From the NCBI GenBank assembly GCA_964017235.1, contig OZ024930.1:151032221-151096220 (forward strand): a DNA stretch of 64,000 nucleotides, read 5' to 3'. The DNA comes from Sabellastarte sp. h YS-2021 (taxonomy: Eukaryota > Annelida > Polychaeta > Sabellida > Sabellidae). Shown here piece after piece: positions 1-12,400 of the stretch. Every line of letters starts with the position of its first letter. The first letter of the stretch is position 1. Under the pieces are notes generated by a model. The model saw only the letters and a list, made by a program, of their open reading frames with translations. It was not told the DNA's origin and did no database searches. A program made the translations under genes and the position numbers.

Positions 1-565
1 TTTCAACAAGAGACATTCAACTTATTGATGAGACTTAAACGTAGGGACAAGCAGCAGCAAAGGTACCAACACATAATGGGAACAAGCATGGCGCAGACCG
101 TCACCTACAGAAAAGCCTCAACGTCACACCATTACCCAGTTTCTCATACACAGATGCAGGCGCCACATCACCAGATGCAACAGACTTTTACACATACCGC
201 AAGGACTTGCACAGTAGCAATTGCACCAGTCACAGCAGCACTTTCAACAGACATTCACTCAGCCGCATGCACCAGCTCAGCAGATCCACGGACGCGCTCC
301 ACAGCAAAGCATGCAGCCACATCAACACTCTCTACAGCAAAGCATGTAGCTACAGCAACATGCTCCACAGCAAAGCATCCAGCCACAGCAACACTTGCAG
401 CCGATGCAGCAGCAGGCAATTCAACCACAGCATTCCATACAGTCACAGCAGCCAGTACAGCAGCAACAACAGACAATACTAACACATTAGCCAATACAGC
501 AGCATCACAGCAGCAGCCCACACAGCAACACAGTCAGCAATCATCACAGCAGCAAATGTCATAGA
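1..565 (+). pseudogene. Decayed Gln-rich coding remnant, possibly the accessory protein of a Harbinger element
   Basis: The first 60 bases read as a charged segment (QETFNLLMRLKRRDKQQQ) that looks like the tail of a Myb/SANT-like DNA-binding protein. From about 225 another frame is rich in Gln, His and Pro with repeats such as APQQSMQPHQH, and is broken by TAG near 350 and again near 487. The open frame at 25-564 is Ala/Thr-rich and is probably a shifted reading of the same CAG-rich DNA. PIF/Harbinger elements usually carry a Myb-like accessory gene beside the transposase, and a transposase lies convergent at 1532-2595, so one element may contain both. This link is inference. The piece begins outside the window. 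Confidence 0.35.
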
Positions 566-1531
566 GCACCGCTTCATCATCACAGCTGTGTGTCATGTCA
601 TCACACGGTACAACGCCAGACATTAGACTCCAAGGCACACCAACAGGATTCACCCTCTCACCACCAACAAATCCACCCTCAGTTGACAGTCAGTACTTCA
701 GCAACATTCCAAACAAGTCACAGGATGTCAGCTTCAGTGCCATCAACACGCCTCAGTCACAGGCAGTGGAAGACACATCAACCACCCAACCAGACCAACC
801 AGCCTCAGGTGTCCAGTAGCCAGCCCCCTCCCCCCCCCCAAAAAAAAAATAATAATAAAAATAAATAAATAACACAATCATTGCCAATGGTTCACCCATA
901 GTAAATAGAGTTAAATAAAAATAGTAGTTCATCCCAAATTAAAATTAAGAGCCCAAATTTTGTTAAATCCTGTGTCCACAATGCTGTGGACCCCTCACTG
1001 CAACTCTCATGTAGTGGTGTGGGACATCTTTCTCTCAAATAATTGGGCCTAGTAGGACAAGGCCTTTCTTGCATGCCTGTTCATTTTTTTAAAGCATTGT
1101 GTTTCAACCCTTTCCAAACCAAAGTTTATGTTACATTATTCAGCCAAAGCAAAGATGTCATTTAGGTCCAAATAGATACTGTTGTTCTTGATGTTTTTCC
1201 AAATAAAATACACAAGCAATAATATGTGACATATGAATAGCAGAAGACAGTAATTATCTTTCAAATGTAACAATTGTATACTTGTGTACAAAAGTTCACA
1301 GTTCACGTAGCACTATTCCATTTTTATCACAATTCCTCCTTTCATCTGGTTTTTGTCTTAAAAGTGCTTAAATGTTCTATTAACATTTAGAGAGTCACAG
1401 TATAACAATATTTCACATTTTAACTGCTGGCCATTGGACAGGGGAGCTGCCCCTCATTCATGAAATAGTCCCTGAGAATATTCCTCTGCCATTTAGCTGC
1501 CCCAATTGCGTTACAGCCCTCATATGGAATG
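566..1531. other. No gene seen; AT-rich spacer inside the probable Harbinger element
   Basis: This stretch contains a C-run followed by an A-run (about 830-850), an A/T-rich segment, and no frame resembling a known protein. It separates the Gln-rich remnant from the transposase. Confidence 0.5.
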
Positions 1532-2595
1532 TCATTGCCCTCGAGCAGTACCATATGCTGCCCCCCCAAAGTCTTCCTGTTGAGCTGTGGGGTATCTTAT
1601 GTGCAGTACTAGGCAGGCCATGACAACCCTGTTGACCACGGGGAGCTCCTGCTGCAGTGGGCTCTGGAAAATCCTAAAGCGAGACGTCAGGATCCCAAAG
1701 GCATTCGCTACCACAGTTCTTCCACACCTGATCCTATAGTTGAAGACCATCTCCTTCAAGTCCATACTGTGGCTGGAGTAGGGCCTTATTAGCCAGAGCA
1801 TGAGGGGGAAGGTGTCATCCCCGAGAAGGAAACAGTTTACCTTTGGTCCATCAATCCCCCGAGATTCACTGTCAGGGAAGCCAATGTTGCCATCCTCTAT
1901 TTTTTGCCTCAAATCGGTTTGCTTGAAAATCTGAGAATCTGAAGTCGACTCGGCTGCCCCCATGTCCACCCACAGGAACTTGGAATCTCCATCCACCAGG
2001 GCCAAGAGTACAATAGAGTGGAAGCCGATGCTATTGCGGAGGAGGCTGCCTCCCCTTGTGGACGTCTGATTGGAATATGCCTTCCACCCAGGGCATGTGG
2101 GAAGTTCCGTCTCCGGCGGAAGACGGACTCAACCAACCAATCCTCTGGAAGTGTGGGGCACCGCATCACCTGATCTCGATAGGCCCTGGTGATAGCGTCA
2201 CAGACCTCAGGCACAAACTTCTCGATGGTTAGACTGGCCACCCTGAAAGCATACTGCAGGGTGGTGTAGCTGTCACCAGTGGCGAGATGTCTGAGGGTTA
2301 CTGCCAACTTGACTCCTGGACTCAAGGGATCTCTGATCAAGGTCCTGTCCCTCTGGAATTAAGCAGTGATTCTCTGCTCCAGCTCTTGATAAAGCTCAGG
2401 CGGCATATGGATGAAGTTTCTATATGTCATAGGGTCATCTAAGTGGTGCATTAGCATCGGTCTGCTGTACTGACCCTCTTCTTCAAGCTCTGCCCATTTT
2501 GGCCAAGGCCTGAACCTATATCTTCTGTGTCTTCTCTGTCTAATAACTGGCAGACCACCTGGCAGACCCCATCTACTTCTCAACCGGTCTATCAT
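1532..2595 (-). pseudogene. PIF/Harbinger (HARBI1-like) DDE transposase, inactivated
   Basis: Read on the minus strand, three blocks line up with one Harbinger transposase: an N-terminal block (2595-2359, ending PELYQELEQRITA), a middle block (2340 to about 2045, with VKLAVTLRHLATGDSY) and a nuclease block (about 2045-1532, with FLWVDMGAAESTSDSQIF and VNCFLLGDDTFPL). Blocks 1 and 2 are separated by an in-frame TAA at about 2358. Blocks 2 and 3 are joined by a one-base loss in a G run near 2045, after the PIRRPQ motif. The family normally ends its DDE triad in a VVENAFG-type motif; here it reads VVANAFGILTSRFRIF, so the catalytic Glu is Ala. The stop, frameshift and lost acid together indicate a dead copy. 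HARBI1 itself is domesticated and non-transposing, but the breaks here argue against a domesticated gene. No terminal inverted repeats were identified. Confidence 0.88.
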
Positions 2596-3330
2596 AGCTG
2601 AAATGATGAGTTAACTGCCTCTCCATTTCTAAGAGTAAGAGTTGAAGTTGTGCAAGATTTCTGTCATGTCTGTCCATATTGGCATCTACATTGTATCTGG
2701 CTAATGAACTGGACCTTACCCCCTTTTATAGCCATTGGCATCCAGGCATCCAGATATGCAGTGGTCAACACCTCCCATGGAGACACGTGTAATGTTATGT
2801 TAATAAAATATCCTTATCGATAAGCTGACATCCATGAGAGAAATAAAGATCCATAAACCCCATCTGTGAGTGTCCGCAAGGTCCATAAACCCATCCAGGG
2901 TGTCCTTGAGACGTCCTGATGCATCCCTATGTTGTCCTGGCGTGCCCTGGGGTCTTTCTGCCGCACTGTGGGTGGTCACGGAGGAGTATCTGGAAGTCTT
3001 CCGCAAGCAACACAATGTATCCCTAACGTCCTTGTGACATCCCTATTACCCGGAGAGTTATCCGTGACACATCCGTAAATCACTCACTTTTCTAACATTC
3101 CCCCTCCCCAAACCCCACGATCCGCAACAGATCTTTGGCAGTTTCCATATATGGAATCGTGGCCTATATTCATGTGGGATCCATGAAAGTGTAACTGGCC
3201 CCTTATATGAATTTTAATCTATCTGATGGCATCTTGTGCTATTCTGTGAGAGCCTCTCCTGATATGATATCATTAAATGTATTCAAAACCCCACTTTTGG
3301 CATTACTCTGACAACATTTTGTTATATCAG
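2596..3330. other. Upstream intron / Harbinger flank, no gene seen
   Basis: Between about 2860 and 3075 there are scattered short motifs such as ATCCGTGAC and GTCCGCAAG, possibly subterminal repeats of the Harbinger element. The last 30 bases before 3331 are T-rich and end in a normal acceptor (TTATATCAG). Confidence 0.4.
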
Positions 3331-3443
3331 GTGACTTTGACGTGCCCTCATCACGAGAAGATGTGGACAGGGACAGCATGTGGAACCAATGGATCCTCAG
3401 CCAGATTCACACACTCTTTGTGGACTCTGTCAACACATTCAAG
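3331..3443 (+). CDS. Exon 1 in window: sacsin/NOV post-ATPase signature
   Basis: The acceptor is TTATATCAG and the donor AAG|GTATGC. The exon enters with two bases of a split codon and exits in phase 0. It encodes 37 residues that include VPSSREDVDRDSMWNQW and end FVDSVNTFK. In sacsin and NO VEIN this motif follows the ATP-binding fold, so the upstream exons should encode an HSP90-type ATPase. It joins naturally to the next exon (SLPSLTEVQ) across a 15.1-kb intron. Confidence 0.82.
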
Positions 3444-6400
3444 GTATGCTATCAGGTATTTACAATTGAACCTGTAAAGATAGGTAAGGTAGATAAGGTA
3501 GATTGAACCAGAAGCGCCTCACTAAGTCAAGGTAGATCAGACTAACAGTTGCACCTTTGAAGGTCAAGGAGATTACACAAGCAGTGGCAGCTTATATTAA
3601 AATATTACATAATACCATCACAAGATCACCCTTGTAAATATCACAATTGTCAAGATTGCACATGTCACAATCCAGAAAATCATTAAGGTTGATTGAGACA
3701 ATTCAAAAACCCGCAGCCTCAGAGATGAAAGACTAATTAATGTGTAACCCTGGTTATTCTGCCAATATTCCAGTCAGTTGTTTTGTTTTTGCTTTGTACA
3801 GTAACTGTATTTCTAAAATGAATAGAAAAGTAAAATGCAATTTTATTGCGTTAATACATCCTATTCAATGGACAATTGCTTTACTGGTCGGCGAGACCGG
3901 TCCCGCCAAACGCCAGAAAAGGACGTCCTGTATATAATACCGGCAGGACCAGTCAGTAGTGTGCATTCGCTAGGTGGCGCATCATACTTGCTTCCTGTCT
4001 AGACAGAGTGACGTCAGTTCATCTTTTCATTTTGCGCGTGTAGTGTGTAGACGTGTATTTGAAGTTATCTCCAAGTTTGAAGAAAAGATGGATTATTCTA
4101 CGAATTTAAAGCTTATTTTCATCTGAAAAACATATATTGTGTTACTTACATATCATGGCCTCTCCAGGACTTAAACGAGGCAGTGTCCAGCATTTTATGG
4201 CCAGTTTTGAAGATTTTCTTTGTGCGTGTTGTCAAGACGAAGTCGTGGTTGAGCGGTCGAGTGTCGTCCCTACAGCATTCCTTCTTCTGTTCAGAAGTGT
4301 TTGTTTCCACGATTCACCCTCTATTAAATTCTACATTGTCGAGTAACACTGAGTGTATGTGGACGAGAAGAATTTAGAAGGAAAGAAGAATGCATCGTCT
4401 GACATCATCAGTTCCAGCTTATGCTTGTCACGTAACACGGACCTGGTCACATGATACGCATTCAACAATGGAGGAATCGTGTTTTCAACAGAAGTTTTCA
4501 TCAGAAGAAGACGACCATTTATTACTCAACACCCATTTTTAACTGGCAAGAAGAAATCCAGCAACTCGTCTGTTGGTGTGAAGAAATTAGATAACATTTG
4601 GTCACAGCAATCTGCGTGTTTTTGAAGTGCTGGTCATGTGACTTCACAGATCTCCATACACGACCGGCAAGGCTAGCAGAAGAAATTGTGGCTCCACAGA
4701 TCCCCAAGTGTGACCGGTTCAGCTAGCAAGAAGAAGATGAGCAGGTCTAGACCCCCTTGTGTTGAATTTTACCGGTACCAGCTCTGCTCAGACTACCGGT
4801 GGGGTCTCCAGCTAGCCCTCTCCCCCCCCCCCCCCTTTGACCCTACCTTGGTACGGGTACTAGGGCAGGTTGACAGTAAGAAGATCTACCAACCGGTTAC
4901 AGAGGATGGGCCTACCGGGAACCGGTTATAAAAGTTGCTCCAGCTAGCGGTCCAGGCCACTGAGTTTATGCTGCCTACAATACCGGTTACAGAGCCTACC
5001 CACTGGGTGCCGGCTAAACAGCCCACATTGACCAGTGTGCTTCTCCTTAGCCGGTTACAGAGTCCAGCAGACCAGTTTACAGGCAGAAAATACAGGTTAA
5101 TTAACCAGACTGACCATGGCGGTTTCAATAATCTGGTTACAGAGAGAATTTACCGGTTACAGAGAGATCTGCTGCTCCCACCATTCCAGTTCTGACAGCA
5201 GGCTCACTGTTTACAGATTCCAATTCCAATTCAACTTTTATAGCGCTTAATCTCTGCCGAAGTGACAGACTCTAAGGCACAACATCATAAGCATAGTTAC
5301 AAAAATCATTGTCCTTGTCCATAGCTATGGTCGACATCACGGAGAACGCCATATGAGGTGGAAAATACTAAGGAGGATAAGCTTGGCAGAATAGGTATGC
5401 CTTAAGTTTTTTTCTGAAGGAAGCAATGGAAGTGGCAGATCGTACATTATCAGGGAGTTCATTCCATATTTTGGGAGCATCAAATGCAAAGCTTAGACCA
5501 AACTGCTTTGTGGATTTGTAAATAGATGGTTGGTATTGAGGAACATGTAGAATTATACCATCAGATTGACTTAACCGAGTATTATAGGCACATTGTCTAA
5601 CTTTGAGAAATGGGCTGAAATATTTTGGACAGTTAGTATGTAGGTATTTATATACCAACAAGGCAGTCTTGAAGATGCAACGGTGCCTTATGGGTAGCCA
5701 AAGAAGGGCTTTTCTTAGTGGAGTGGTGTGAGAAAGACATGTGGTTCTGCAAACAATTCTGGCCAGACTGTTCTGAATGCATTGTAGCTTGCGTAGGTTA
5801 GCAACAGATAGACCCCTAAACAAGGAGTTACAGTAGTCAAGCCTACTGCCCACAAGTGCGTTTGCAGCCGTAAGAGCAGCATCACGAGTCAAGTACTGTC
5901 GAATTTGTCTAAGATCCCTCATCTGGATGAAACATAGTTTACATACATTTTTAACATGTTTGGTGAAGGAAAAGTCTGAGTCAAACCAGACACCCAAATT
6001 CTTAACGGCATCTGAAGGTATCAGTGATTCACCCAATATATTTACTGGAAAGAATGGGTTAAACTTTTCTTGTTGAGACTTGGCACCAAATATAATAAAG
6101 TCGGTCTTATCAGCATTCAGCTTTAGTTTGTTTGCACAGATTTAACCGGTTACAGAGAAATCAGTTGTTCCCATGGGCAGAAGGCAACTTAAGTCAACAA
6201 GTCCAGTGAGGACAACAGGGTCACCAGTTACAGAGAATTGCTGGTGACAGTCAGATATACGGGAAGTTTCTTCAGTTAATTGCCTCAACCAACCACTTAC
6301 AGAACCTACCGACCGGGTCCCGGCGTACACAACCTCCATGGACCAGTAGCTTTTAAAAAAAAAAAAAAATCTACTGACTCCACCTTTATGGACAGTAAGA

Positions 6401-9400
6401 AGGCATATAAGCCTATCCCTGCTGAGAAGTAGTCTAATTCACCCATTTCTGCCAGCTCCAGTGAGTTTTCGCAGAAATGTGGAACCACCAGGAACCGGTT
6501 ACAGAGCATTGCTTCACCTATAACCAGTTAGGCCCTAGTACTGGGCAGGTCTACAGGACTGGCTAACAGACAAGCAGAAATTTTTAAGGGTCCGGGTGGC
6601 CGTTTTAGGCAAACCAGAAATTCTTAGGCCAGTCACTGGTCCTGGTGGAATGACCATGTCTCAATCTACCGGACCAGTCAGCCAGCCTACTGTCAGGATC
6701 CCCTGGCTGGTCTAAAGTGGCTATGGATAGATTGTCCCAAGGAAGACTTGTCCAGCTACTGAACTCAACCGGATTGGTCAGCCTACTGCCAGCAAGAAGT
6801 CGGCTGTATCATTTACTGTGGAGGTTTATCAAGTTTTGGTCACTGTTTCCAGTGAGATACCAGTGATCCAACCTCCTAGACTGGCCCCAGCTTGCCTTTT
6901 ACCCAGCCTGTGACCAGTGTCAGCTGACGCCAGGGGCCTGAGTTTGCAAACTCAGTCTTCCCCTCAAGATTGTAACCCCTTTTTCTGTCCAGCTGTCGAG
7001 ATTCAAGCAATGGACAAAATATCTGTTAATCAGACCAGGGGTTCACAGTTCTTATAAATGACTATTAGTGTTTCCACAGTGGAGTGGTGTGCGGAAATGA
7101 CCTAAAGGTCTCAGATCCCTTTGGATGGTGTTTTTGCTTTGTGTGGATCAGTGAGTCTTAACCTGTCACCAGTGTTGACACTGCTTTTGGCTCAGACCTG
7201 CCTGCTCAATACTTGGGCCGCCCTGGGGTCCAGTCCCAAGTCAGTAAGAGTCTCCCAGGAAGGCTACACCCTCCCTTTCCAGAAATGACCAGTTGACCAA
7301 GTCCCCAGGCAGGAGAAGTGATTCAGTTCTCTAAATAGTTCAGATGGGAACCATATTACCCTCCCTTCAGACAGGGGAGAGAGAGAGTAACTTAAGGTTG
7401 CATACTCCTCAGCCTATGCAACCAATAGGGAAGTACCAGCCTTTTTCAGGTCCAGGACCTTCCCTGCCAGTTCAAGCACGCCCGCCTGGTTTGTTTTCAC
7501 AGCACCCAGGGAGTCCTTCCATGTTGATGGCTGGGAAGTTATGGCATTACAGGGCATAATAATCCACCAGTGCGACTGGTTGGTCAAAGCCAAATCCCAC
7601 CAACCTGTCTCCAGCATACACAATCTCTAGTAGCTCTGTGTCAAGAGTAAAATTTGTCGAATGGGAAAATTAGAACTGGACCTCAAGCAAGCCTTTGACT
7701 TGGTAGGTTACCAGTTCAGCCTGAAAGAGGATGAGGCCAGATCCTCCCTAGAGCATGGACAGACCTTATTTCCAAATCCAAGCACTTCTCTCCGGACTGA
7801 CTTGCCAGGTCTGGCAGCTGATGCCAATGATAGCATTACTGACAGCTGTAGAGAAGCAAGTCCACATAGGTTGCCTCCACATCAGGCCAATAGAGTGGCA
7901 CTTGAACAGCTGGAGAGTACCTGAATCACTAGGAAAGGTGATCCCACTTCACTCCACTCCCAGCTAAAATGGTGGCTACAGGAAGACAATGTGCTTCAAG
8001 GTCAACCATTTAACCCACTAAATATGCTCTGCAAATCCTTACAGATGCATTAAGAAGGGTAGGGTGCTCACTTAAGGGCACACATATTGCAAGGGGAACC
8101 TGGCCCCTTCCCAGATGCAAGTTACACATTAAATATCTGGAATTAAAGGCGGCCTTTTTTGGCCCTAAAAGGGTTCCAGCCCCGGCCTGAGCAATATTGC
8201 GGTTGTCTATATAAAGGAGGGGGGGGGGGGGGGGATGAAACCGGGCCCTCCTTGTGCAATCTTATGGAGAATCCCGACCTGGTGTACCAGGAAACAGGTG
8301 ACCCTCAAAACCATTCACAGCCAGCTAAACATGATAGCAGACAAGCTATCCAGGCTAGGACAGACCATTCAAACAGAATGGTCCCTCCATCAAGAGGTCT
8401 TCAAGCAATGTTCTCCTGATGGCACCAACCGCAAGTGGACCTGTTTGTCACCAGGTTCAACAAGCTACATCTCCTTGTCTCACCGGTTCAGACCCCCAGG
8501 CCTGGGCAGTGGACGCCCTCAGTCTACCTTGGGGGGAGGGGGTGGGGGGATCTGGAACCATATGCCTTTCTAACACTAACCATCTTGGGCAAGTGGTGGA
8601 AAAGTTACAGGACTACCCGTACAACAGTCATACTGATTGCACCAGGGTGGCCCAACATGCTTTGGTTCTGGGACCAGGTGAACATGTCTAGTCAGATCAC
8701 ACTGTGTCTGGCCATCTTATTGCCTCAGCCATTCATCCAGACCCTTCACAGGAACCCGGTAAATCTGAGTCTACATGCCTGGCTCCTAGAGCTTTCAGCT
8801 ATCAAGGAGCAGGTTTTCTCTGAGGCAGTGGCAGCTCAAATTGAGGATCCTCAAAGAGGATCAACCAGATCAGTCTCTGAGACAAGTGTACCAATTTTAC
8901 AAGCGGTGCCTCAGTCATCAGGGGGGCTTCAGGGCACCTCCTTTGGAAGGCATAGCTGACTTCCTTCTGTAGTTGTTGCAAGACAGGAAGTTAAGCCGGG
9001 CACCATTGATGGCTATAGATCAGCCTTGACTGACGAATGGAAATTCACCCATTAAGGTCAGCAATGATGGAATCTCACTCATTTTCCTGGATAGTTCCAT
9101 AGAGACAGACCCTAATGACTAAGGGGCATCCCCTCTTGGAACATTTCCCCGTTTTTCTGTACCAGCTGACAAGGCTCCCTTTGAACCCTTAAGGAGGCCT
9201 CCCGGAAACACTTGACTTTCAAGATTGTCTTCCTGTTGGCTTTGGGCTCAGGCAAGTGCCACATTGAGATCCATGCTTGGCTGCATAAGAACATCAGACA
9301 CCAGTCAGTCTGGTCCATCACCAGTGTCTCTGTAACCCTCACCCAGCTTTCTTTCCAAGAATCAGCTGACCCAAGAGGGTCCAGACAGTGAGCCCCCCCC

Positions 9401-12400
9401 GTGGTTGTTCCAGCCCTGGCCCTGGATAAATCACTGAAGGGTGACAGGTCCTTATGCCCAGTCAGAGCCCTGCGCTCCTACCTGGATAGGACCTCAGATC
9501 TTAGGCAGGACAAGGAGCTGGTCTTTGTCTCCTTCAAGAAAGTTTTCGACAAGGACATCTCTCCTGCCACCATCTCCTCATGGATCAAGCTACTGTGATC
9601 CTATCCTGTGAGCTCTCTGACCAGCAAGCCCTCTCCTTACATCAGGTCAAGCCCATGATGTTGGGGCCTTTCCTACTTCTAAGGCACTCCAGTCGGGAGT
9701 CTCCCTAGAACAGTGTTATCAGCCTGCCACTGTAAGTCACATAACACCTTCACACAGTTCCTCTGAAGGACATGGCTGGGGCTGATTTAGAGCCTTTTTC
9801 ACTTGGGCCCAGTAGTGGCTGCTCAGCAGATCCGCAATTAGCCCTTATATTGAGATTTGTATATGTGTAGTGTTAATAGTTCATGGAACTAACTACATGC
9901 CTTCCTTTGTGAGGTTATTGCCTTCTGGGACTGAACTCATCCCTCTCTTCCCCTACCTCAGAGCAGGTCTGTTAAAAAGGGGGGGGGGGGGGGGCAACGT
10001 CGGTATACGCCCTGGCAACCGGGCACTGGTATCCGACCATAGGCCTACAGGTTTCCTGACTAAAAGTCAACCTAGGCCAGAGGGAATTTTCCTATCATTT
10101 ATGAGTTCACCTAGTAACTTACCCTCCGACCAAGCGGTAGTTATTCAGCAATTGTCCATTGGATAGGATGTATTAACGCAATAAAATTGTCACTGTCTCT
10201 AGACAGGAAGCAAGTATGATGCGCCACCTAGCGAATGCACACTAGTGACCGGTCCTGCCGGTATTATATAGAGGACGTCTTTTTCTGGCGTTTGGCGGGA
10301 CCGGTCGCGCCGACTGGTAAAGCAATTGTCCATTGGATAGGGTATTAACTTATAAAAAATTTACTTATTAAATTTGCAATTTTGCTTGATTAAATAATTT
10401 TAGGAAACATTTTAATAAGTAAAAAAAACTATTGTAACTAAACATCCTTGGTTGTTTTGTCACACAGAGTAAAACTTCCTTTATCACAAAAATGCCATGT
10501 TGTAATTTTTTAAAAATGCAGTTGAGATTAAATAGTTTACTGGTTCACCTCTGGGTTTGGCAAGACATTGAGGAATCATACAGGATTCATGGTATGGTGG
10601 GTGGTATAGGTTATTAAATAAAAATTTGCAGAAAAATAAACAAACCTCTTATACGAGTAAGAGACAATGGTCCAAGTATTTTAAGAAACTGTATATATGC
10701 CTGGTCTACAGTTATGGCATAAAGCAACTTGTTTACAAATAGCATTAATATTTCCCAGTGCTCTATGCTGTTCACCTTTCACTGATGTCATAAAGCATGG
10801 ACTGTTCATTTTCACTGGTGAACTTTGTTTACAAACGAACATGTTGTGATAAATTGATTAGGTGGAGCGATTTTTCACAAGACTTAGGTCAAAGTATTTT
10901 AGAAATAACAAAAAGTATGAATTAAGTTGTATATTTATGTAAGTTGTTTACTTTAAGGCAAAGGGAGAGAAATTCGATGTGCCTCATATTGTAACAGAGT
11001 TGAAACATAGGTTCTCAAGTCTAAGAGATCAAAGTACTTTCACTCAAGCAGGAAACCCAGATAATGGTGTAAATTACAATGGAGAAGTCTTTACAAGGAT
11101 CTGAAATATAATTTTTCTTAATGGGTAATTATACTGCATAGAGTTCTTAATTAAAAGTGTGTACATGTAAATTTTACTCTTCATGTAAGTTTTATGGTTG
11201 TTACAAAATCTTTAAATCGCCCAGGTTAAAGATAACCTCAGATTTTATGTATAACTTTCATCAAAAGCAGAATGCTGGTAACTCTATTCAAGTAAACAGC
11301 AATTGTTAAATTAAAAACACCTGAGCCAATAAAGTAGAGAATGTGTTGAGCGCAGGGGATCCAGTGTAGAATTCTGTGTGCTAAACAGATCACCATAATA
11401 AATACGTAAAGTCCTTATGAGAGGAAAATAAGTTATTCCAGGAAATGATGCGGGATCATTTGTAAACATAGTTCACATATACCGCTATTCCACTGTTACA
11501 AGTTATCATAAGACTTGGCTGATTTTTAACCCAGGAAAACTGACATAACACGGACAAAAATACAGGTCATGATTTTTCTCAAATGAACCCCTTCTTTAAT
11601 GTCAAGTGGGGTTATCTTACTATAAAGGCCTTATATCTCCTTTAGTTATTTTCTTGCTGATTAAATCTACAGATTTAAGTATGTATAATATTCTCACATG
11701 AATTCCTAAAGTGTTCAATAGACCAGATTTAGTCATACTGTACTGTGTGAATGTTTTTAACATTGTAATCCAACATTCTTATGACCACAGCTTACTTTTT
11801 TCACACAGGCAATGATATAACCTAATTGATTTGTCCTTAGATAAATTTTCCCTACATCATATTTCCAGCTCATGACTTCATTGTGAACTTTGTGGTCAAT
11901 AGATGATGAGAACTATTCCAAGAAAACCTTGAATCCTTTTTCACAAAGTTTTTGTAAAATTTTTGGATAGTTGCTGAGCCCTTTAATCTGGGTAGCTTTG
12001 TTGTTTTGTCCTGATAATCTATTTCTGTATTGAATAAATAAATAATATTATAATAAATAATACTATTGATGGGTTCACACTTGTCCCGGGAATCTGTGGT
12101 GTGCAATTTTAATTAAAGATTTTTGCTTGATATTTGACCGTCCTCTTTTGGAAGTCAGCAATATTAAAAATTTGTAACTTTTTTGTACTGTATAATTTGT
12201 GTCACACTGTAAACACATATTTCCTAATAGGAGTGGTCGTAGCAAAAAAAAGTTTAAAAATTTATAAATATTTGGATGTTAATTTTATGACAAAGCAGGA
12301 CTTTCAGAGCCATTGGGTATGTTGTTTGCATACTTACTTATCCTCTTCGCTCCTGGTGGAGCATAAGGCAGAACACATGTCACTCCATTTTTACCCCACA

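Larger units (their letters stand above)
3841..10380 (+). mobile_element. DIRS-type retroelement A, dead, with inverted terminal repeats
   Basis: The left end (TTTTATTGCGTTAATACATC at 3841) continues through GGACAATTGC and GCCAAACGCC. The right end (about 10165-10378) is its inverse, finishing GGATAGGGTATTAAC...AATTTGCAA. Just before the right repeat, at about 10150-10190, the left-end sequence recurs inverted (ATGTATTAACGCAATAAAA), as in the internal complementary region of DIRS elements; the other half of that region, present in copy B, is missing. Inside are a gag start (4155), an inserted LINE (5216-6142), a pol remnant (7255-9765) and long G and C runs (4823-4836, 8218-8234, 9980-9994). 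The flanks carry TTT on both sides, the triplet expected for DIRS integration. Confidence 0.85.

Noticed and set aside
255..521. Minus-strand Val/Ala-rich open frame
   Set aside because: It is the antisense of the CAG-rich tract; no family resemblance.
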